A stretch of DNA of 64,000 bases from Gordonia alkanivorans NBRC 16433 (GCF_000225505.1 NZ_BACI01000026.1:55938-119937); one strand, 5' to 3'; shown: positions 34,970-44,406, counted from the stretch's first letter. Made by a program: numbers and translations. Notes: generated by a model from the sequence alone, not told the origin.

Positions 34970-35542
34970 CTACTCCGTCGCGGCCTTCGCAGCGGCCTTG
35001 GCCGCCTTCTTGAAATCGCGGACCTTCTGCAGCGAGTCGGGGTCGACGACGTCGGCGACCGAGCGGTATCCCTGCTTGCTGTAATCGCCGGCGACCTTGG
35101 TCCAACCGGACGGCTTCACGTCGAGCTGCTTGGCGACGAGCGCGACGAAGATCTTCGCCTTCTGCTCACCGAAGCCGGGCAGATCACGAAGGCGCTTCAT
35201 CAGGTCGGCGCCGCTGCTCGCCTCGGTCCAGATGCGGGAGGCGTCGCCGCCGTACTCCTCGGCGACGACCTTCGCGAGCGCCTGCACGCGTCCGGCCATC
35301 GAGCGGCCGTAGCGGTGGATGGCCGGGGGAGTGGAGCAGAGGTCCGCGAAGGCCTCGGGGTCGGCGTCGGCGATCTCCACCGGGTCCATCGTGCCGAAGC
35401 GGTCGCGGATCTTGGCCGGACCGGCGAAGGCACGCTCCATCGGGAACTGCTGATCCAGCAACATCCCGACGAGCAGGGCGAACGAATCGGTCGAGAGCAG
35501 TTCGTCGGCCGCGGGTTCCTGGGCGATCTGGATCTTCGGCAT
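34970..35542 (-). CDS. HhH-GPD family DNA repair-like protein
   Basis: A 190-residue protein of the endonuclease III/HhH-GPD superfamily. It shows ALLVGMLLDQQFPMERAFAGP near the start, DLCSTPPAIHRYGRSMAGRVQALAKVV, and the helix-hairpin-helix LRDLPGFGEQKAKIFVALVAK at about residues 116-136. The Asp of the hairpin motif in glycosylases is not clearly placed, and no iron-sulfur cysteine cluster is present. It belongs to a compact actinobacterial branch usually annotated as a base-excision repair glycosylase. The tail is lysine- and alanine-rich. Confidence 0.85.
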   Translation of the reverse strand: MPKIQIAQEPAADELLSTDSFALLVGMLLDQQFPMERAFAGPAKIRDRFGTMDPVEIADADPEAFADLCSTPPAIHRYGRSMAGRVQALAKVVAEEYGGDASRIWTEASSGADLMKRLRDLPGFGEQKAKIFVALVAKQLDVKPSGWTKVAGDYSKQGYRSVADVVDPDSLQKVRDFKKAAKAAAKAATE

Positions 35543-35591
35543 GGGATCGATTCTGGCAGACGCGGTGCGCGCGCCGCTCTAGACTGCCCCC

Positions 35592-36125
35592 ATGATCAGC
35601 GGGGAGAGCATGACGGGGCGAGCAGGATCACGAGGCGCGTTCCGCGCGGGTGTCGGAGCGGTCATCGCGGCGGTGGTGGCAATGCTCATCGGCGTCGTCG
35701 GGCCGGGGAGTGCGAACGCGATCCCGGACTACACCGAGCCGAACTACGTCACGACCCTGAACTGCACCTCGGCGAACCCGTGGCCCGCAGGACCGGTGAA
35801 GATCCGCGTCGACGTGTTCAACAACATCCGGTTCCCGGCCGACGGTCTGCCCGGGCCGGCGATCGCGCTCATCGGCACCGATCGTGCGAAACCCGTCGCA
35901 CTGGAATACACCTACGACATCACGGTGTCGTGGCGGAACCTGCGGACCGGGCGCACCGGCACCGTCTTCGTGCCGGGACGCGGATTCACCGTCAAATGGC
36001 AGGTCGACATCCATCCCGGTCGTGGTCCGGTCGCGTTCACGATCAAGCAGAAGCTCGGCGCCCTGGCGTTCAACCCGATGGTCAACCCGCAGTACTCGTC
36101 GTGCAGCGGGCGCGCGACCGCCTGA
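35592..36125 (+). CDS. Secreted protein of unknown function
   Basis: A 177-residue protein with a signal peptide (GAFRAGVGAVIAAVVAMLIGVVGPGSANA, cleavage likely after ANA). The mature part has YTEPNYVTTLNCTSANPWPAGPVKIRVDVFNN and ends NPMVNPQYSSCSG, so two cysteines could form one disulfide across a beta-rich domain of about 140 residues. The start could also be the ATG at 35610 (MTGRAGSRG). No enzymatic motif is seen. It is divergent from the HhH-GPD gene and convergent with the YhhN-type gene. Confidence 0.75.
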   Translation: MISGESMTGRAGSRGAFRAGVGAVIAAVVAMLIGVVGPGSANAIPDYTEPNYVTTLNCTSANPWPAGPVKIRVDVFNNIRFPADGLPGPAIALIGTDRAKPVALEYTYDITVSWRNLRTGRTGTVFVPGRGFTVKWQVDIHPGRGPVAFTIKQKLGALAFNPMVNPQYSSCSGRATA

Positions 36126-36135
36126 CCGGTCTCGA

Positions 36136-36843
36136 TCAGCGTCGACGCAAGCGTTCGGCGAGTCCGCCTATGAGCAGGTACTGCGCGGCGAAGTAGCTGG
36201 CGAGCACCCACGCCTCGCCCGCCACCCGGACGCGCGGGTCGGTGACGAGGTGGCGGCGGTTGATGATCGCCAGATCCGACAGCAGGAACGTCACGCCGCC
36301 GATCCGCAACCGCGGCTGCGGATCGGACATGGCGCTCGCGGTCGCCGACATCGTCGCGAGGGTGTTGCCGTACGTGCCCAGGACGGGCAGCAGCGCCGGC
36401 CGGTGACGGGCCAGCACCGCGGCCGATTCGGCGAGCACCCCGACCCGGGGGAGCAGCTGTCTCGCCGACGGCCGGGCACCCGCGCGCCACATCGTCGCGA
36501 CGTAACTCAACTGGGCTCCGGCGAACAAGGTCGCGCCGAGTCGCAGGTAGCGGTCCTTGGCGACCGGCTCGGTCTCGAACTCCTCGAGCAGCATCAGTCG
36601 GTCGCCGGCCATCGAGAATGCCAGTGCGCCCGCCAATCCGGCGTTGTCGAGGGCGTCGCGCTCACGTGCCCCGGCCGCCGCCTGTGCCACCAGCAGCAGC
36701 ATCGGCAGTGGCTTGGTCAGGCCCGCCGCCCGCCGGTGACCGAGAGCGCCGGTGACGGTGGCCGCCGCTGTCGTCGCCGCATAGGCGAGATCGAACGCCC
36801 GTTGCTTAGACAGGCGACGGTCCGGAAGACGGCGACCCATCAT
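36136..36843 (-). CDS. YhhN-like (TMEM86/lysoplasmalogenase family) membrane protein
   Basis: A 235-residue polytopic membrane protein with about eight short helices. The family marks are GLTKPLPMLLLVAQA near residue 40, LAFSMAGDRLML (the conserved Asp) and GGVTFLLSDLAIINRRHL (second Asp). Eukaryotic TMEM86B of this family hydrolyses lysoplasmalogen; the bacterial role is open. It begins 4 bases after the stop of the secreted lipase-fold gene, so the two are one operon. Confidence 0.8.
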   Translation of the reverse strand: MMGRRLPDRRLSKQRAFDLAYAATTAAATVTGALGHRRAAGLTKPLPMLLLVAQAAAGARERDALDNAGLAGALAFSMAGDRLMLLEEFETEPVAKDRYLRLGATLFAGAQLSYVATMWRAGARPSARQLLPRVGVLAESAAVLARHRPALLPVLGTYGNTLATMSATASAMSDPQPRLRIGGVTFLLSDLAIINRRHLVTDPRVRVAGEAWVLASYFAAQYLLIGGLAERLRRR

Positions 36844-36847
36844 CGAC

Positions 36848-38131
36848 TCACTTCAGGACTTTGGCGATGAAGGCGCGGATGTCGTTGTCGGACAACTTCG
36901 CCGACTGCGCAGCGTCGAGGGTGAGGTAGGTGCGGGCCTGCACCTTGCGATCGGCACGCGCCTGGTTCAGGTACTTCAAGGACAGCGGCACGACGACCGA
37001 CGTGTCCTGGAGCGACTGGGTCATGATCACCGGCTTGACGAAGCCACGGCTCGGCAGGGCGGTGGCCTCGGTCAGCAGATTCGTCAGATCCGTGTTCTCC
37101 GACACCGGCTTGGCGAAGAGGGATCCCATGGCGAGACCGTCGACGTTCTTTCGGAACTCGGTGATGCATTCGTTGGCGGCCTTGGCCATCCACTTCTTAC
37201 CGGTGTCGGTGAGCAGCGAGTCGACGTCGAGTCCCGGACGCACATTGCGGATCGCGCTGAGCGTGTACAGCGCGTCGGCGGCGAGACCGGACGGGATGCT
37301 CGCCGACGACGGTCCGAGATTGGCGAGGAGCGCTCCGAACTCGGCGGGGATCGACGTAGCCGCCGCGCCCTTGAAGTCCAGCGAGTTGCGCGCCTGCAGC
37401 TTCGGCGCGAGGCGAGCCAGCGTGATCGCGGCCGCGGCACCCTGACCCTCGCCGACGACGGCCCACGAGCGCGACACGGTGTCGGAGACGTCGTGTGCGG
37501 CGCTCACCGCGTCGACGATGTTGCGGGCGGTGGCCTCGAGGTCGTAGTACTGCGGGGTTCCCGGTGTGCCGACGCCCGCGTAATCGGTGGAGACGACGGC
37601 GTAGCCGCGGCCGAGCCACCGGCTCAGTTCGGTGGTGTCGTCCTTGGTCGGACGCTCCGACGGTGCGCACTTGTCGGCGATGCCGCGCGAGCCGTGCGCC
37701 CACGCGACGACCGGCCAGCCGCCGGCAGGTGCCCGGCCGGCCGGGACCATCAGCACGCCGGACGACAGGTGCGCCTTGCCGTCGGCGCCGGTACTCCAGT
37801 AGGTGAAGTCGTTGCCGGCGGCGGAGCCGGCGACCATGCGGTTACGGGGCAGGTCACGGTTGGCGTAGACGGCACCCGGCGCCTGGCCCGGGCCACGGGT
37901 GTCGATCGTGCCCGCGTTGTCGTCGGCGGGTGCGCCCGTTTCCTCGTCGGTGGCGTCGGTGGTTGCGCCGGGCGAGGGGGTGCTGGTCGACGGGGTGGTC
38001 GTGGTGGGTTCCGCGGCGGCCTCGGCAACGAGGCCGAAGGAGGTCAGGCCCATGGTGAGGGCTGCGGCGACCGCGACCGTGCGGGCGATGGAGGCACTCC
38101 GACGGGTGGAAGAGATGCCGTGCGTGTTCAT
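36848..38131 (-). CDS. Secreted lipase-fold protein lacking the catalytic serine
   Basis: A 427-residue protein with a signal peptide (SIARTVAVAAALTMGLTSFGLVAEAAA) and a proline/threonine-rich linker. The body matches secretory lipases (LIP family): PVVAWAHGSRGIADKCAPS, GYAVVSTDYAGVGTPG and ALYTLSAIRNVRPG. The nucleophile motif, normally G-x-S-x-G, reads VVGEGQGAAAAITLA, with Gly in place of Ser. The Asp is present in QSLQDTSVVVP, but I see no clear catalytic His near the C-terminus. It is therefore probably not a lipase, but a binding or structural protein with that fold. The start is the ATG at 38131 (MNTHGISSTRR). Confidence 0.82.
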   Translation of the reverse strand: MNTHGISSTRRSASIARTVAVAAALTMGLTSFGLVAEAAAEPTTTTPSTSTPSPGATTDATDEETGAPADDNAGTIDTRGPGQAPGAVYANRDLPRNRMVAGSAAGNDFTYWSTGADGKAHLSSGVLMVPAGRAPAGGWPVVAWAHGSRGIADKCAPSERPTKDDTTELSRWLGRGYAVVSTDYAGVGTPGTPQYYDLEATARNIVDAVSAAHDVSDTVSRSWAVVGEGQGAAAAITLARLAPKLQARNSLDFKGAAATSIPAEFGALLANLGPSSASIPSGLAADALYTLSAIRNVRPGLDVDSLLTDTGKKWMAKAANECITEFRKNVDGLAMGSLFAKPVSENTDLTNLLTEATALPSRGFVKPVIMTQSLQDTSVVVPLSLKYLNQARADRKVQARTYLTLDAAQSAKLSDNDIRAFIAKVLK

Positions 38132-38209
38132 GTGTCGTCTATTCGTTCGGTGTGGCGGTGGGGGTGGAAAGATCAACGGCGAGAAGAGATCTCACGCGTA
38201 GACCGGGAG

Positions 38210-39112
38210 TCAGGCGTTGACGATGCCGACGGCCGGGAGGAACCAGCAGTTCTGGGAGCCGTTCTGCGCGGTGCCGAAGACCGCGGACAGGATGGTGCCC
38301 TTACCGGTCTTCACCGGGGCGAGACGCACACCCGAGAGCAGGGGCAGGGCGGTGAGGGTGGCGCCGTTCTTCAGCGGTTCGAGGTCGGCGAAGCCGCCCT
38401 GCAGAGTGCTGGTGTTGAACCAGGCGACCTGCATGGTGCCACCCTTGCCGGCCTTCGGGGAGGCCGGCACGAAGGCGTATGCGGTCTCGCCGTTCTCGAC
38501 CACGTTCATCTTGTCCGGGATGCCTGCGATCGGCAGCATGTCGAGGAGCGGCTTGAGCCCGGCTATCGGATCGGTCTTCAGCGGCCACGGGCCCGCGACC
38601 GCGCCGGCGCCCGCGGTGACCAGACCGAGCGGGTTGTCGGGGGTGGGGGTCGTGCAGAAGGGGGCGACGGACGGGGTCAGGGTCTGGATGCCCAGGCTCT
38701 TCAGCAGTGCCAGCGGATCGGTGGAGGCCACCGGCCGGGGTGTCCCCGCAGCGGGAGCGGCGGCCGGCTGGGGCTGCGATGCGTCGAAGGGCAGCGCACC
38801 GGCACGTCCGACGACGTCCTGGACGGACAGCTGTCCGGAGCTGCCCATGACCGCCTGCGCGGCCTGGAGGGCCATCTGGTCGACGCCCGCCGACTTCAGC
38901 AGACGGACCGCGCCGGCCAGTTCTGCGTCGAACGGGATGGAATACGCGCTCAGCATGTTCGGCGGGAGGAGGGGGAGCGATGGGGCGGCCGAGGCCGGGG
39001 CGGCCGAGGTGACCGCTGCTGCGGCCATCGCCACGCCCACCAGGCCCACGCCGCAGCGCCGGATTCCGCGCCGACCGATCAGTGGACGTGTGAATCGAGA
39101 CGTGATGGACAT
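38210..39112 (-). CDS. Secreted protein A (paralogue of secreted protein B)
   Basis: A 300-residue exported protein, start at 39112 (MSITSRFTRPLIGRR) with GGAG 4 bases upstream. The signal peptide is VGVAMAAAAVTSAAPASAAP. The mature protein has SAYSIPFDAELAGAVRLLKSAGVDQMALQAAQAV, a proline/alanine-rich hinge, and a C-terminal domain with CTTPTPDNPLGLVTAG, MQVAWFNTSTLQGG and TGKGTILSAVFGTAQNGSQNCWFLPAVGIV. Two cysteines probably form a disulfide. It aligns with the next gene over the start and the last 150 residues. No function is recognised. Confidence 0.75.
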   Translation of the reverse strand: MSITSRFTRPLIGRRGIRRCGVGLVGVAMAAAAVTSAAPASAAPSLPLLPPNMLSAYSIPFDAELAGAVRLLKSAGVDQMALQAAQAVMGSSGQLSVQDVVGRAGALPFDASQPQPAAAPAAGTPRPVASTDPLALLKSLGIQTLTPSVAPFCTTPTPDNPLGLVTAGAGAVAGPWPLKTDPIAGLKPLLDMLPIAGIPDKMNVVENGETAYAFVPASPKAGKGGTMQVAWFNTSTLQGGFADLEPLKNGATLTALPLLSGVRLAPVKTGKGTILSAVFGTAQNGSQNCWFLPAVGIVNA

Positions 39113-39420
39113 GGCACTCCTTCGAACAGCCGAACACCCCGCCACGTGTGGCGGGTGTGACAGATGGGACTTGAGTTAAAAGAGACCACGTGTGAGACGA
39201 CTGCGGCAAGTCGCGAGTCCGAGCTGTGACATGCGCGCGATCGGTGAGATACCGACATTTCCGACGACCTGGGGTTTTGTCCTCGTAGCGAGTGAGACCG
39301 CCGCCACAGTCGGTTCGCGACACGTGGCGCGCGGGACGTCGCCGAGCGGATAACGGTCACAGAGACAACGACACCCCGGCGAAGTGCCGGGGTGTCGGTG
39401 AAGGAGAAGTCGACCGGAGG

Positions 39421-40254
39421 TCAGATGACGGCGAGGCCGATCACCGGCACGATCGTGCAGGACACGACCTGCTCCTTGGTCTTGGTGGTCACGTTTCCGT
39501 GGATCGCGGAGATGACGCGGCCCTTGCCGGTCCGGGCAATGCCGGTGAAGGTGCCGGGGCCGTCCTTGACGTTGATCTTCGGGTTCCGCTTCAGCGTGGT
39601 GGTACCGGTGCGGCCGGTGTCGACGTTGAGCCAGCTCACGATCAGCGGCTTCGCCTTGTTGTCGATGGCGGGGCCGGTGCCGAGTGCGGTGTAGACGTAG
39701 CCGCCCTCGCCGCGCTTCGGGCCGGGTGCCGGTGCTTCCTGGGGGCCTGCGGTGACCAGGGCGCGGCCCAGCGAGCCGCCGCCGGGGATGCAGCCGAGAC
39801 CGAAGGTCGGGTACAGGAATTCCTGGATCTTCGGAGCGTTGGGGCCCTTCGGGATCTCCGGATCGCCGGGCTTGGGCTCGGCGGCCAGCTGGCGTGCCGC
39901 GGCCTTGCGTCCGGGCTCACCGAGGAAGTCGGCGACCGAACGCCAGACCTTGGAGACCTCGGCGGGCATTCCCGGCGTGTTGGCGAAGGCTTCGGCCTGC
40001 TGGAGGAGCTGGGCGTTGACCTTGCCGTCGGGGCCGGGGGTGGCCACCGAGCCGATGATCGCCGGGGCGAACGCACCGAGCGAGTCCAGCACGCGCTGGT
40101 CGACCTTGGGAGCGGGCGCGGCGCCGGCGACCGCCGGGAGTGCGAGGCCGGCCACGGCAACGAGGGCCGAGGCGCTGAGGAACAGGCGGTTGCGCCGGGT
40201 CCGGTGCGGGCGAGAGGTGGTCGAACGCAACCTCGACGGCCGTGTGAAACGCAC
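39421..40254 (-). CDS. Secreted protein B (paralogue of secreted protein A)
   Basis: A 277-residue protein from the GTG at 40254, chosen because VRFTRPSRLRSTTSRP aligns with the SRFTRP start of protein A and AGGA lies upstream; an ATG at 40368 is the alternative. The signal peptide is LFLSASALVAVAGLALPAVAGAAP. The C-terminal half shares with A the blocks LGCIPGGGSLGRALVTAG, IVSWLNVDTGRTG and TGKGRVISAIHGNV followed by a cysteine and VPVIGLAV. It lies upstream of A on the same strand, 308 bases apart, and looks like an old tandem duplication. Confidence 0.7.
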   Translation of the reverse strand: MRFTRPSRLRSTTSRPHRTRRNRLFLSASALVAVAGLALPAVAGAAPAPKVDQRVLDSLGAFAPAIIGSVATPGPDGKVNAQLLQQAEAFANTPGMPAEVSKVWRSVADFLGEPGRKAAARQLAAEPKPGDPEIPKGPNAPKIQEFLYPTFGLGCIPGGGSLGRALVTAGPQEAPAPGPKRGEGGYVYTALGTGPAIDNKAKPLIVSWLNVDTGRTGTTTLKRNPKINVKDGPGTFTGIARTGKGRVISAIHGNVTTKTKEQVVSCTIVPVIGLAVI

Positions 40255-40580
40255 TGGTGGTGTCCTATCGGTCGTGGCGCTGCGTCGGCTGGGAGAACAA
40301 GCTTCGTGCGCCTCGTGGTCGTGTGGATCCTGGTCGTGGAAATTGCCCGGGGATTGACGGGTGTTCATCGATCTTCCCACCCCGGACGTCGCGGGTCATT
40401 CTAAGCCCCTCGATGTCTTCTGTGTCCAGGTAGTCCGGCGGGTTGCGACTGTGACGTATGTGGTTATTGATGCAATTGTTACAGAAGTGATCTTTCGGGC
40501 GGCAAATCGTGCGTCGCGACGCCACCTGGTTGGATATGGGGGTGGATGGGACAGGGACAGCGAGTCGCAAGGAGTCGGAT

Positions 40581-41669
40581 GTGACCCAACTGCCGGGCGT
40601 GAACGAGCTGCAGGCCGAGAGTGGCGGCCGTCGGCGTGGGTGGTCGGGGATCGCCTCCCGGGCCGTCGCACTCACCGTCGGAGTGGGACTGGTCTTCACG
40701 ACGGCGGTTGCCTGCGCCGACGAGTCGACGACAGGCGGACAGGTCACCCTGCTGACTCACGAGTCCTTCGAACTGCCCGAATCGGTCATCGACGGGTTCC
40801 GCCGGCAGACCGGGCTCACCCTCGAGATCGTGCGCTCGGGCGACGCCGGACAGCTGGCGTCGACCGTGTCGTTGACCCCCGGCGCACCCAAGGGTGATGC
40901 GGTCTACGGCATCGACAACACCTTCGCGTCCCGGCCGATCGAAGCGGGAGCCCTGGAGTCCTACGAGTCGCCGCTCGCCGTCGACGGGGCCGACGAGTAC
41001 GCGGTGCCCGGTGCGGCCGACAAGCTGACCGCCGTCGACCGCGGCGACGTCTGCCTCAACATCGACGACGCCTGGTACGAATCACGATCGCTGACTCCAC
41101 CGGCGAGCTTCCGCGACCTGGTCAAGCCGGAGTACGCGTCGCAAACGGTGCTGACCGATCCCGCGACCTCCTCACCCGGCACGGCCTTTCTGCTGACGAC
41201 GGTCGGTGCCCTCGGCGACGGCTGGCAGGACTACTGGAAGCGGGTCGTCGGCGGTGGCGCGACCATCGTCTCCGGCTGGGAGGTCGCCTACAACCAGATG
41301 TTCAGCGCGGGGGAAGGGAAGGGTGACAAGCCGATCGTGCTGTCGTACGCGTCCTCGCCCGCCGCGACCCCCGACACCAGCGCCCTTCTCGACAGTTGCT
41401 TCCCGCAGGTCGAGTACATCGGCATCCTCAAGGGCACCCGCAACTCCACCGGTGCGCGCAAGCTCGTCGACTACATGCTGAGCCCGGAGGTGCAGTCCGC
41501 GCTGCCGGAGTCGATGTACGTGTACCCGGTGCAGCGCGACGTCGAACTGCCCGAGGGCTGGCCGGCCCGCGCGGCCGTGCCGGAGTGGATGTCCTCGCTG
41601 CCGCCCGCCACGATCGCGGAGAACCGCGAGAGCTGGCTCGATCAGTGGCGTGACGCTGTCGGCAGGTGA
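40581..41669 (+). CDS. Thiamine-type ABC transporter substrate-binding protein
   Basis: A 362-residue extracytoplasmic binding protein from the GTG at 40581, with AAGGAG 6 bases upstream. A signal segment (AVALTVGVGLVFTTAVACADE) ends in a possible lipobox Cys. The body resembles ThiB: VTLLTHESFELPESVIDGFRRQTGLTLEIVRSGDAGQL, GDAVYGIDNTFASRPIEAG, DPATSSPGTAFLLTTVGALGD and KLVDYMLSPEVQSALPESMYVYPV. It would deliver thiamine or a related cation to the permease that follows. I see no thiamine pyrophosphate riboswitch upstream. Confidence 0.85.
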   Translation: MTQLPGVNELQAESGGRRRGWSGIASRAVALTVGVGLVFTTAVACADESTTGGQVTLLTHESFELPESVIDGFRRQTGLTLEIVRSGDAGQLASTVSLTPGAPKGDAVYGIDNTFASRPIEAGALESYESPLAVDGADEYAVPGAADKLTAVDRGDVCLNIDDAWYESRSLTPPASFRDLVKPEYASQTVLTDPATSSPGTAFLLTTVGALGDGWQDYWKRVVGGGATIVSGWEVAYNQMFSAGEGKGDKPIVLSYASSPAATPDTSALLDSCFPQVEYIGILKGTRNSTGARKLVDYMLSPEVQSALPESMYVYPVQRDVELPEGWPARAAVPEWMSSLPPATIAENRESWLDQWRDAVGR

Positions 41670-41676
41670 CAACCCG

Positions 41677-43338
41677 GTGAGCCGGGCAGGGGCGCGGCCC
41701 GCGGGCCGGACGGCGACGGTCGCCGGCCGGGTGGCACTACGTCTGATCCCGGCTCTGTTCATCGCAGTCCTCTTCGCCTGGCCGGTGCTCGCTCTCGTCC
41801 GCCGCGCGGTGAACCTGGCCGCGGCGTCGGGGGAGCGACTCGGTGAACTCCTCACCCGCACAGACGCACTCGCGCTCCTGGGGGTGACCCTCGGGCAGGC
41901 GGCGGCCTCGACCGTGCTGGCGCTCGTCGCGGCCGCACCGATCGCGTGGCTGTACGCCCATGTCGGCGGGCGGGCCTCGGTCCTCCTCGCCGTCGTGGTG
42001 ACGGTGCCGTTCGTGTTGCCGACGGTGGTCGTCGGCGTCGCCTTCCGGTCGCTGCTGACCGGCCCACTGTCCTTCCTGCACATCCAATCCGGTCTCGGTG
42101 CGGTGCTGGCCGCGCACGTGTTCATCAACGTCGCCGTCGTCGTCCGCGTGGTCGGCGCGGCATGGCGGAACCTCGACCCCCGGTTGCTCGAGGCGGCGCG
42201 CACCCTGGGCGCCGGGCGGCTGCGTGCGACGCTGACGGTGGTGATCCCTCGACTGCTGCCCGCCATCGCCGGTGCCGCCGCACTGATCTTCTTGTTCTGT
42301 TCCACCAGCTTCGGCGTCGTGATCATCCTCGGTGCGGGGGAGTTGCGCACCCTCGAGACCGAGATATACACCCAGGCAATCGGCTACTTCCGTATCCCCG
42401 AGGCGGTGGTGCTGTCGATGGTGCAGATCGTCGTCGTGTTCGCGGCGCTGATGCTCACCCGCGTGTTCGCCGACCCCGCCGGGACGGGTTCGGCCCGTGG
42501 CGGTGTCGAACGGCGTCGGCGTGATGCGGCATTCGTGCACGGGCGGTTCGTGCGCCCGGCGATGTGGCTGGTGAGCGTGTGGACGGTGGTGCTGCTCGTC
42601 GGGCCGGTCGTTGTTCTGATCGCGCGGTCGGTGCGGCCGACGGTCGGCGGGGAATGGACGCTCGCCGGGTATCGCGCCCTCGCCGAACCGGTCAACGGGG
42701 TCACGCCGCTGGAGAGTCTCGAGTACTCGCTGGTGTCGGCGGCGTTCGCGACCGTCATCGCGCTGGTGGTGGGCGTGCTCGCCGCCGTCGCGCTCCATCG
42801 CTCCCGCGGGGTGGTCGGCGCGATCGCCTCGGCCATCTCCCTGGTTCCGCTCGGGATCAGTGCTGTCACATTGGGATTCGGATACCTGATCGTGCTGGCG
42901 TCGATGCCCTATGCCATCGCGGCGTCGCCGGCGATCATCCCGTGCGTGCAGGCGCTGATCGCCATCCCGATGGTCATCCGCATCATGCTCCCCGCGCTGG
43001 AATCGGTACCGGTCCGGCTGCGGCAGGCCGCCGCGACGCTGGGCGCCCGGCCCGCCCGCGTGTTCGCGACCGTCGACCTGCCGATCGTCGGCCGTTCGAT
43101 GGGTGCGGCCGCCGGTTTCGCCTTCGTGATGGCGCTCGGCGAGTTCGGGGCCAGCAGCTTCCTGGCCCGTGCCGACACGACGACCCTGCCGGTGCTGATC
43201 GGCTCTGCGCTCAACCGGCCGGGCGCCGCCAACCTCGCGACCGCGATGGCCGCGTCCGTGGTGCTGGTCGCCGCGACGACCCTCGCCATGCTGGTGGTCG
43301 AGGCGTTCCGTCCCCGATCGGAGGTGCCGCTGCTGTGA
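41677..43338 (+). CDS. ABC transporter permease, two-domain (ThiP/FbpB-like)
   Basis: A 553-residue permease with about twelve helices and two copies of the binding-protein-dependent transport domain. The EAA-type loops are EAARTLGAGRLRATLTVVIPRLLPAIAGA in the first half and RQAAATLGARPARVFATVDLPIVGRSMGAAAGFAF in the second. The GTG at 41677 has AGGTGA upstream; a longer GTG at 41650 would overlap the binding-protein gene by 20 bases. Its stop overlaps the ATPase start (GTGA). It is the channel of the thiamine-type importer. Confidence 0.88.
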   Translation: MSRAGARPAGRTATVAGRVALRLIPALFIAVLFAWPVLALVRRAVNLAAASGERLGELLTRTDALALLGVTLGQAAASTVLALVAAAPIAWLYAHVGGRASVLLAVVVTVPFVLPTVVVGVAFRSLLTGPLSFLHIQSGLGAVLAAHVFINVAVVVRVVGAAWRNLDPRLLEAARTLGAGRLRATLTVVIPRLLPAIAGAAALIFLFCSTSFGVVIILGAGELRTLETEIYTQAIGYFRIPEAVVLSMVQIVVVFAALMLTRVFADPAGTGSARGGVERRRRDAAFVHGRFVRPAMWLVSVWTVVLLVGPVVVLIARSVRPTVGGEWTLAGYRALAEPVNGVTPLESLEYSLVSAAFATVIALVVGVLAAVALHRSRGVVGAIASAISLVPLGISAVTLGFGYLIVLASMPYAIAASPAIIPCVQALIAIPMVIRIMLPALESVPVRLRQAAATLGARPARVFATVDLPIVGRSMGAAAGFAFVMALGEFGASSFLARADTTTLPVLIGSALNRPGAANLATAMAASVVLVAATTLAMLVVEAFRPRSEVPLL

Positions 43339-44393
43339 ACGGAGAAGGCCCCGCGACGAGGTCCCATGCCCTCCTCGAGATCTCCGACCTCGCCGTCGCC
43401 TACGGCGGGCACACCGTGATCGACGGATTGTCCTGGCAGGTCGGGGGATCGGGGTCGCTGGTGACTGCCGTCCTCGGGCCGTCAGGGTGCGGAAAGTCGA
43501 CGCTGCTCCGCGCCGTCGCCGGGCTGGAGCAGCCGACCCGCGGGGTCGTGCGCTTCGACGGTCAGGACCTCGCCGGGGTGGAGGTACACCGACGCGACTT
43601 CGGGGTGGTCTTCCAGGACGGACAGCTCTTCGGCGGACGCAGCGTGGCGTCGAACATCGGCTACGGACTGCGGATGCGGCGCTGGTCGCGTCGCCGGATT
43701 GCCGATCGCGTGACCGAGCTGCTCGACGTCGTCGGTCTCCCCGGCTTCGAGAAGCGTTCCGTCGACACCCTTTCCGGAGGGCAGGCGCAACGAGTCGCAC
43801 TGGCGCGTGCGCTCGCTCCGCATCCGCGGCTACTCCTGCTCGACGAACCCCTGGCCGCACTCGACCGACGCCTGAGAGATGAGCTGGCGGTGGAGATCTC
43901 GGAGGTCGTGCGCGCGGCCGGCGTACCGACCGTCGTCGTCACCCACGATCACGCCGAGGCCGCGACCATGGCCGACGAGATCGCGGTCATGCGCGACGGC
44001 GCGATGGTGCAGGTCGCCACGCCCTCACAGCTGTGGCGACGTCCGCTGGACGAGTGGACGGCACAGTTCCTCGGCGTCACCACCGTCGTCGACGCGCAGG
44101 TGCGCGCCGGAATCGCCGACACCGTGCTCGGCGAGATCGCCCTCGACCTGCCCGACGGTTCGCGCCGGCTCGGACTCCGCCCGGAGTCGGTCGAGGTCGT
44201 GGGTCCGGCAGGCACGGACGATCCGGGCGGGAGCCTCGCGACGGTCGTGCTCGTCGCCGAACTTCCGGCCGGTCCACGCGTGCGCATCGAGACGGCGGTC
44301 GGCGAGATCGACGCCGTGGCAGACGAATCCGTTGCCATCGGCGACCGGGTGCGGATCCGCCTGGTACCCGAGCGGGTCGCGGTCATCGGGTGA
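43335..44393 (+). CDS. ABC transporter ATP-binding protein (thiamine-type importer)
   Basis: A 352-residue ATPase from the GTG at 43335, overlapping the permease by 4 bases. It has Walker A GPSGCGKST, the Q-loop VVFQDGQLFG, the signature LSGGQAQRVALARAL, Walker B LLLLDEPLAALD and the switch VTHDHAEA. A C-terminal TOBE-like domain (about residues 235-352) follows. The layout is that of FbpC/PotA/ThiQ importers, and the partners favour thiamine. It ends 13 bases before the EamA gene. Confidence 0.9.
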   Translation: MNGEGPATRSHALLEISDLAVAYGGHTVIDGLSWQVGGSGSLVTAVLGPSGCGKSTLLRAVAGLEQPTRGVVRFDGQDLAGVEVHRRDFGVVFQDGQLFGGRSVASNIGYGLRMRRWSRRRIADRVTELLDVVGLPGFEKRSVDTLSGGQAQRVALARALAPHPRLLLLDEPLAALDRRLRDELAVEISEVVRAAGVPTVVVTHDHAEAATMADEIAVMRDGAMVQVATPSQLWRRPLDEWTAQFLGVTTVVDAQVRAGIADTVLGEIALDLPDGSRRLGLRPESVEVVGPAGTDDPGGSLATVVLVAELPAGPRVRIETAVGEIDAVADESVAIGDRVRIRLVPERVAVIG

Positions 44394-44406
44394 CGACGGC
44401 CGCCTG

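Noticed and set aside
40380..40580. Thiamine pyrophosphate riboswitch before the thiamine-type ABC operon
   Set aside because: I looked for the CTGAGA core and did not find it in the leader, so no riboswitch is claimed.
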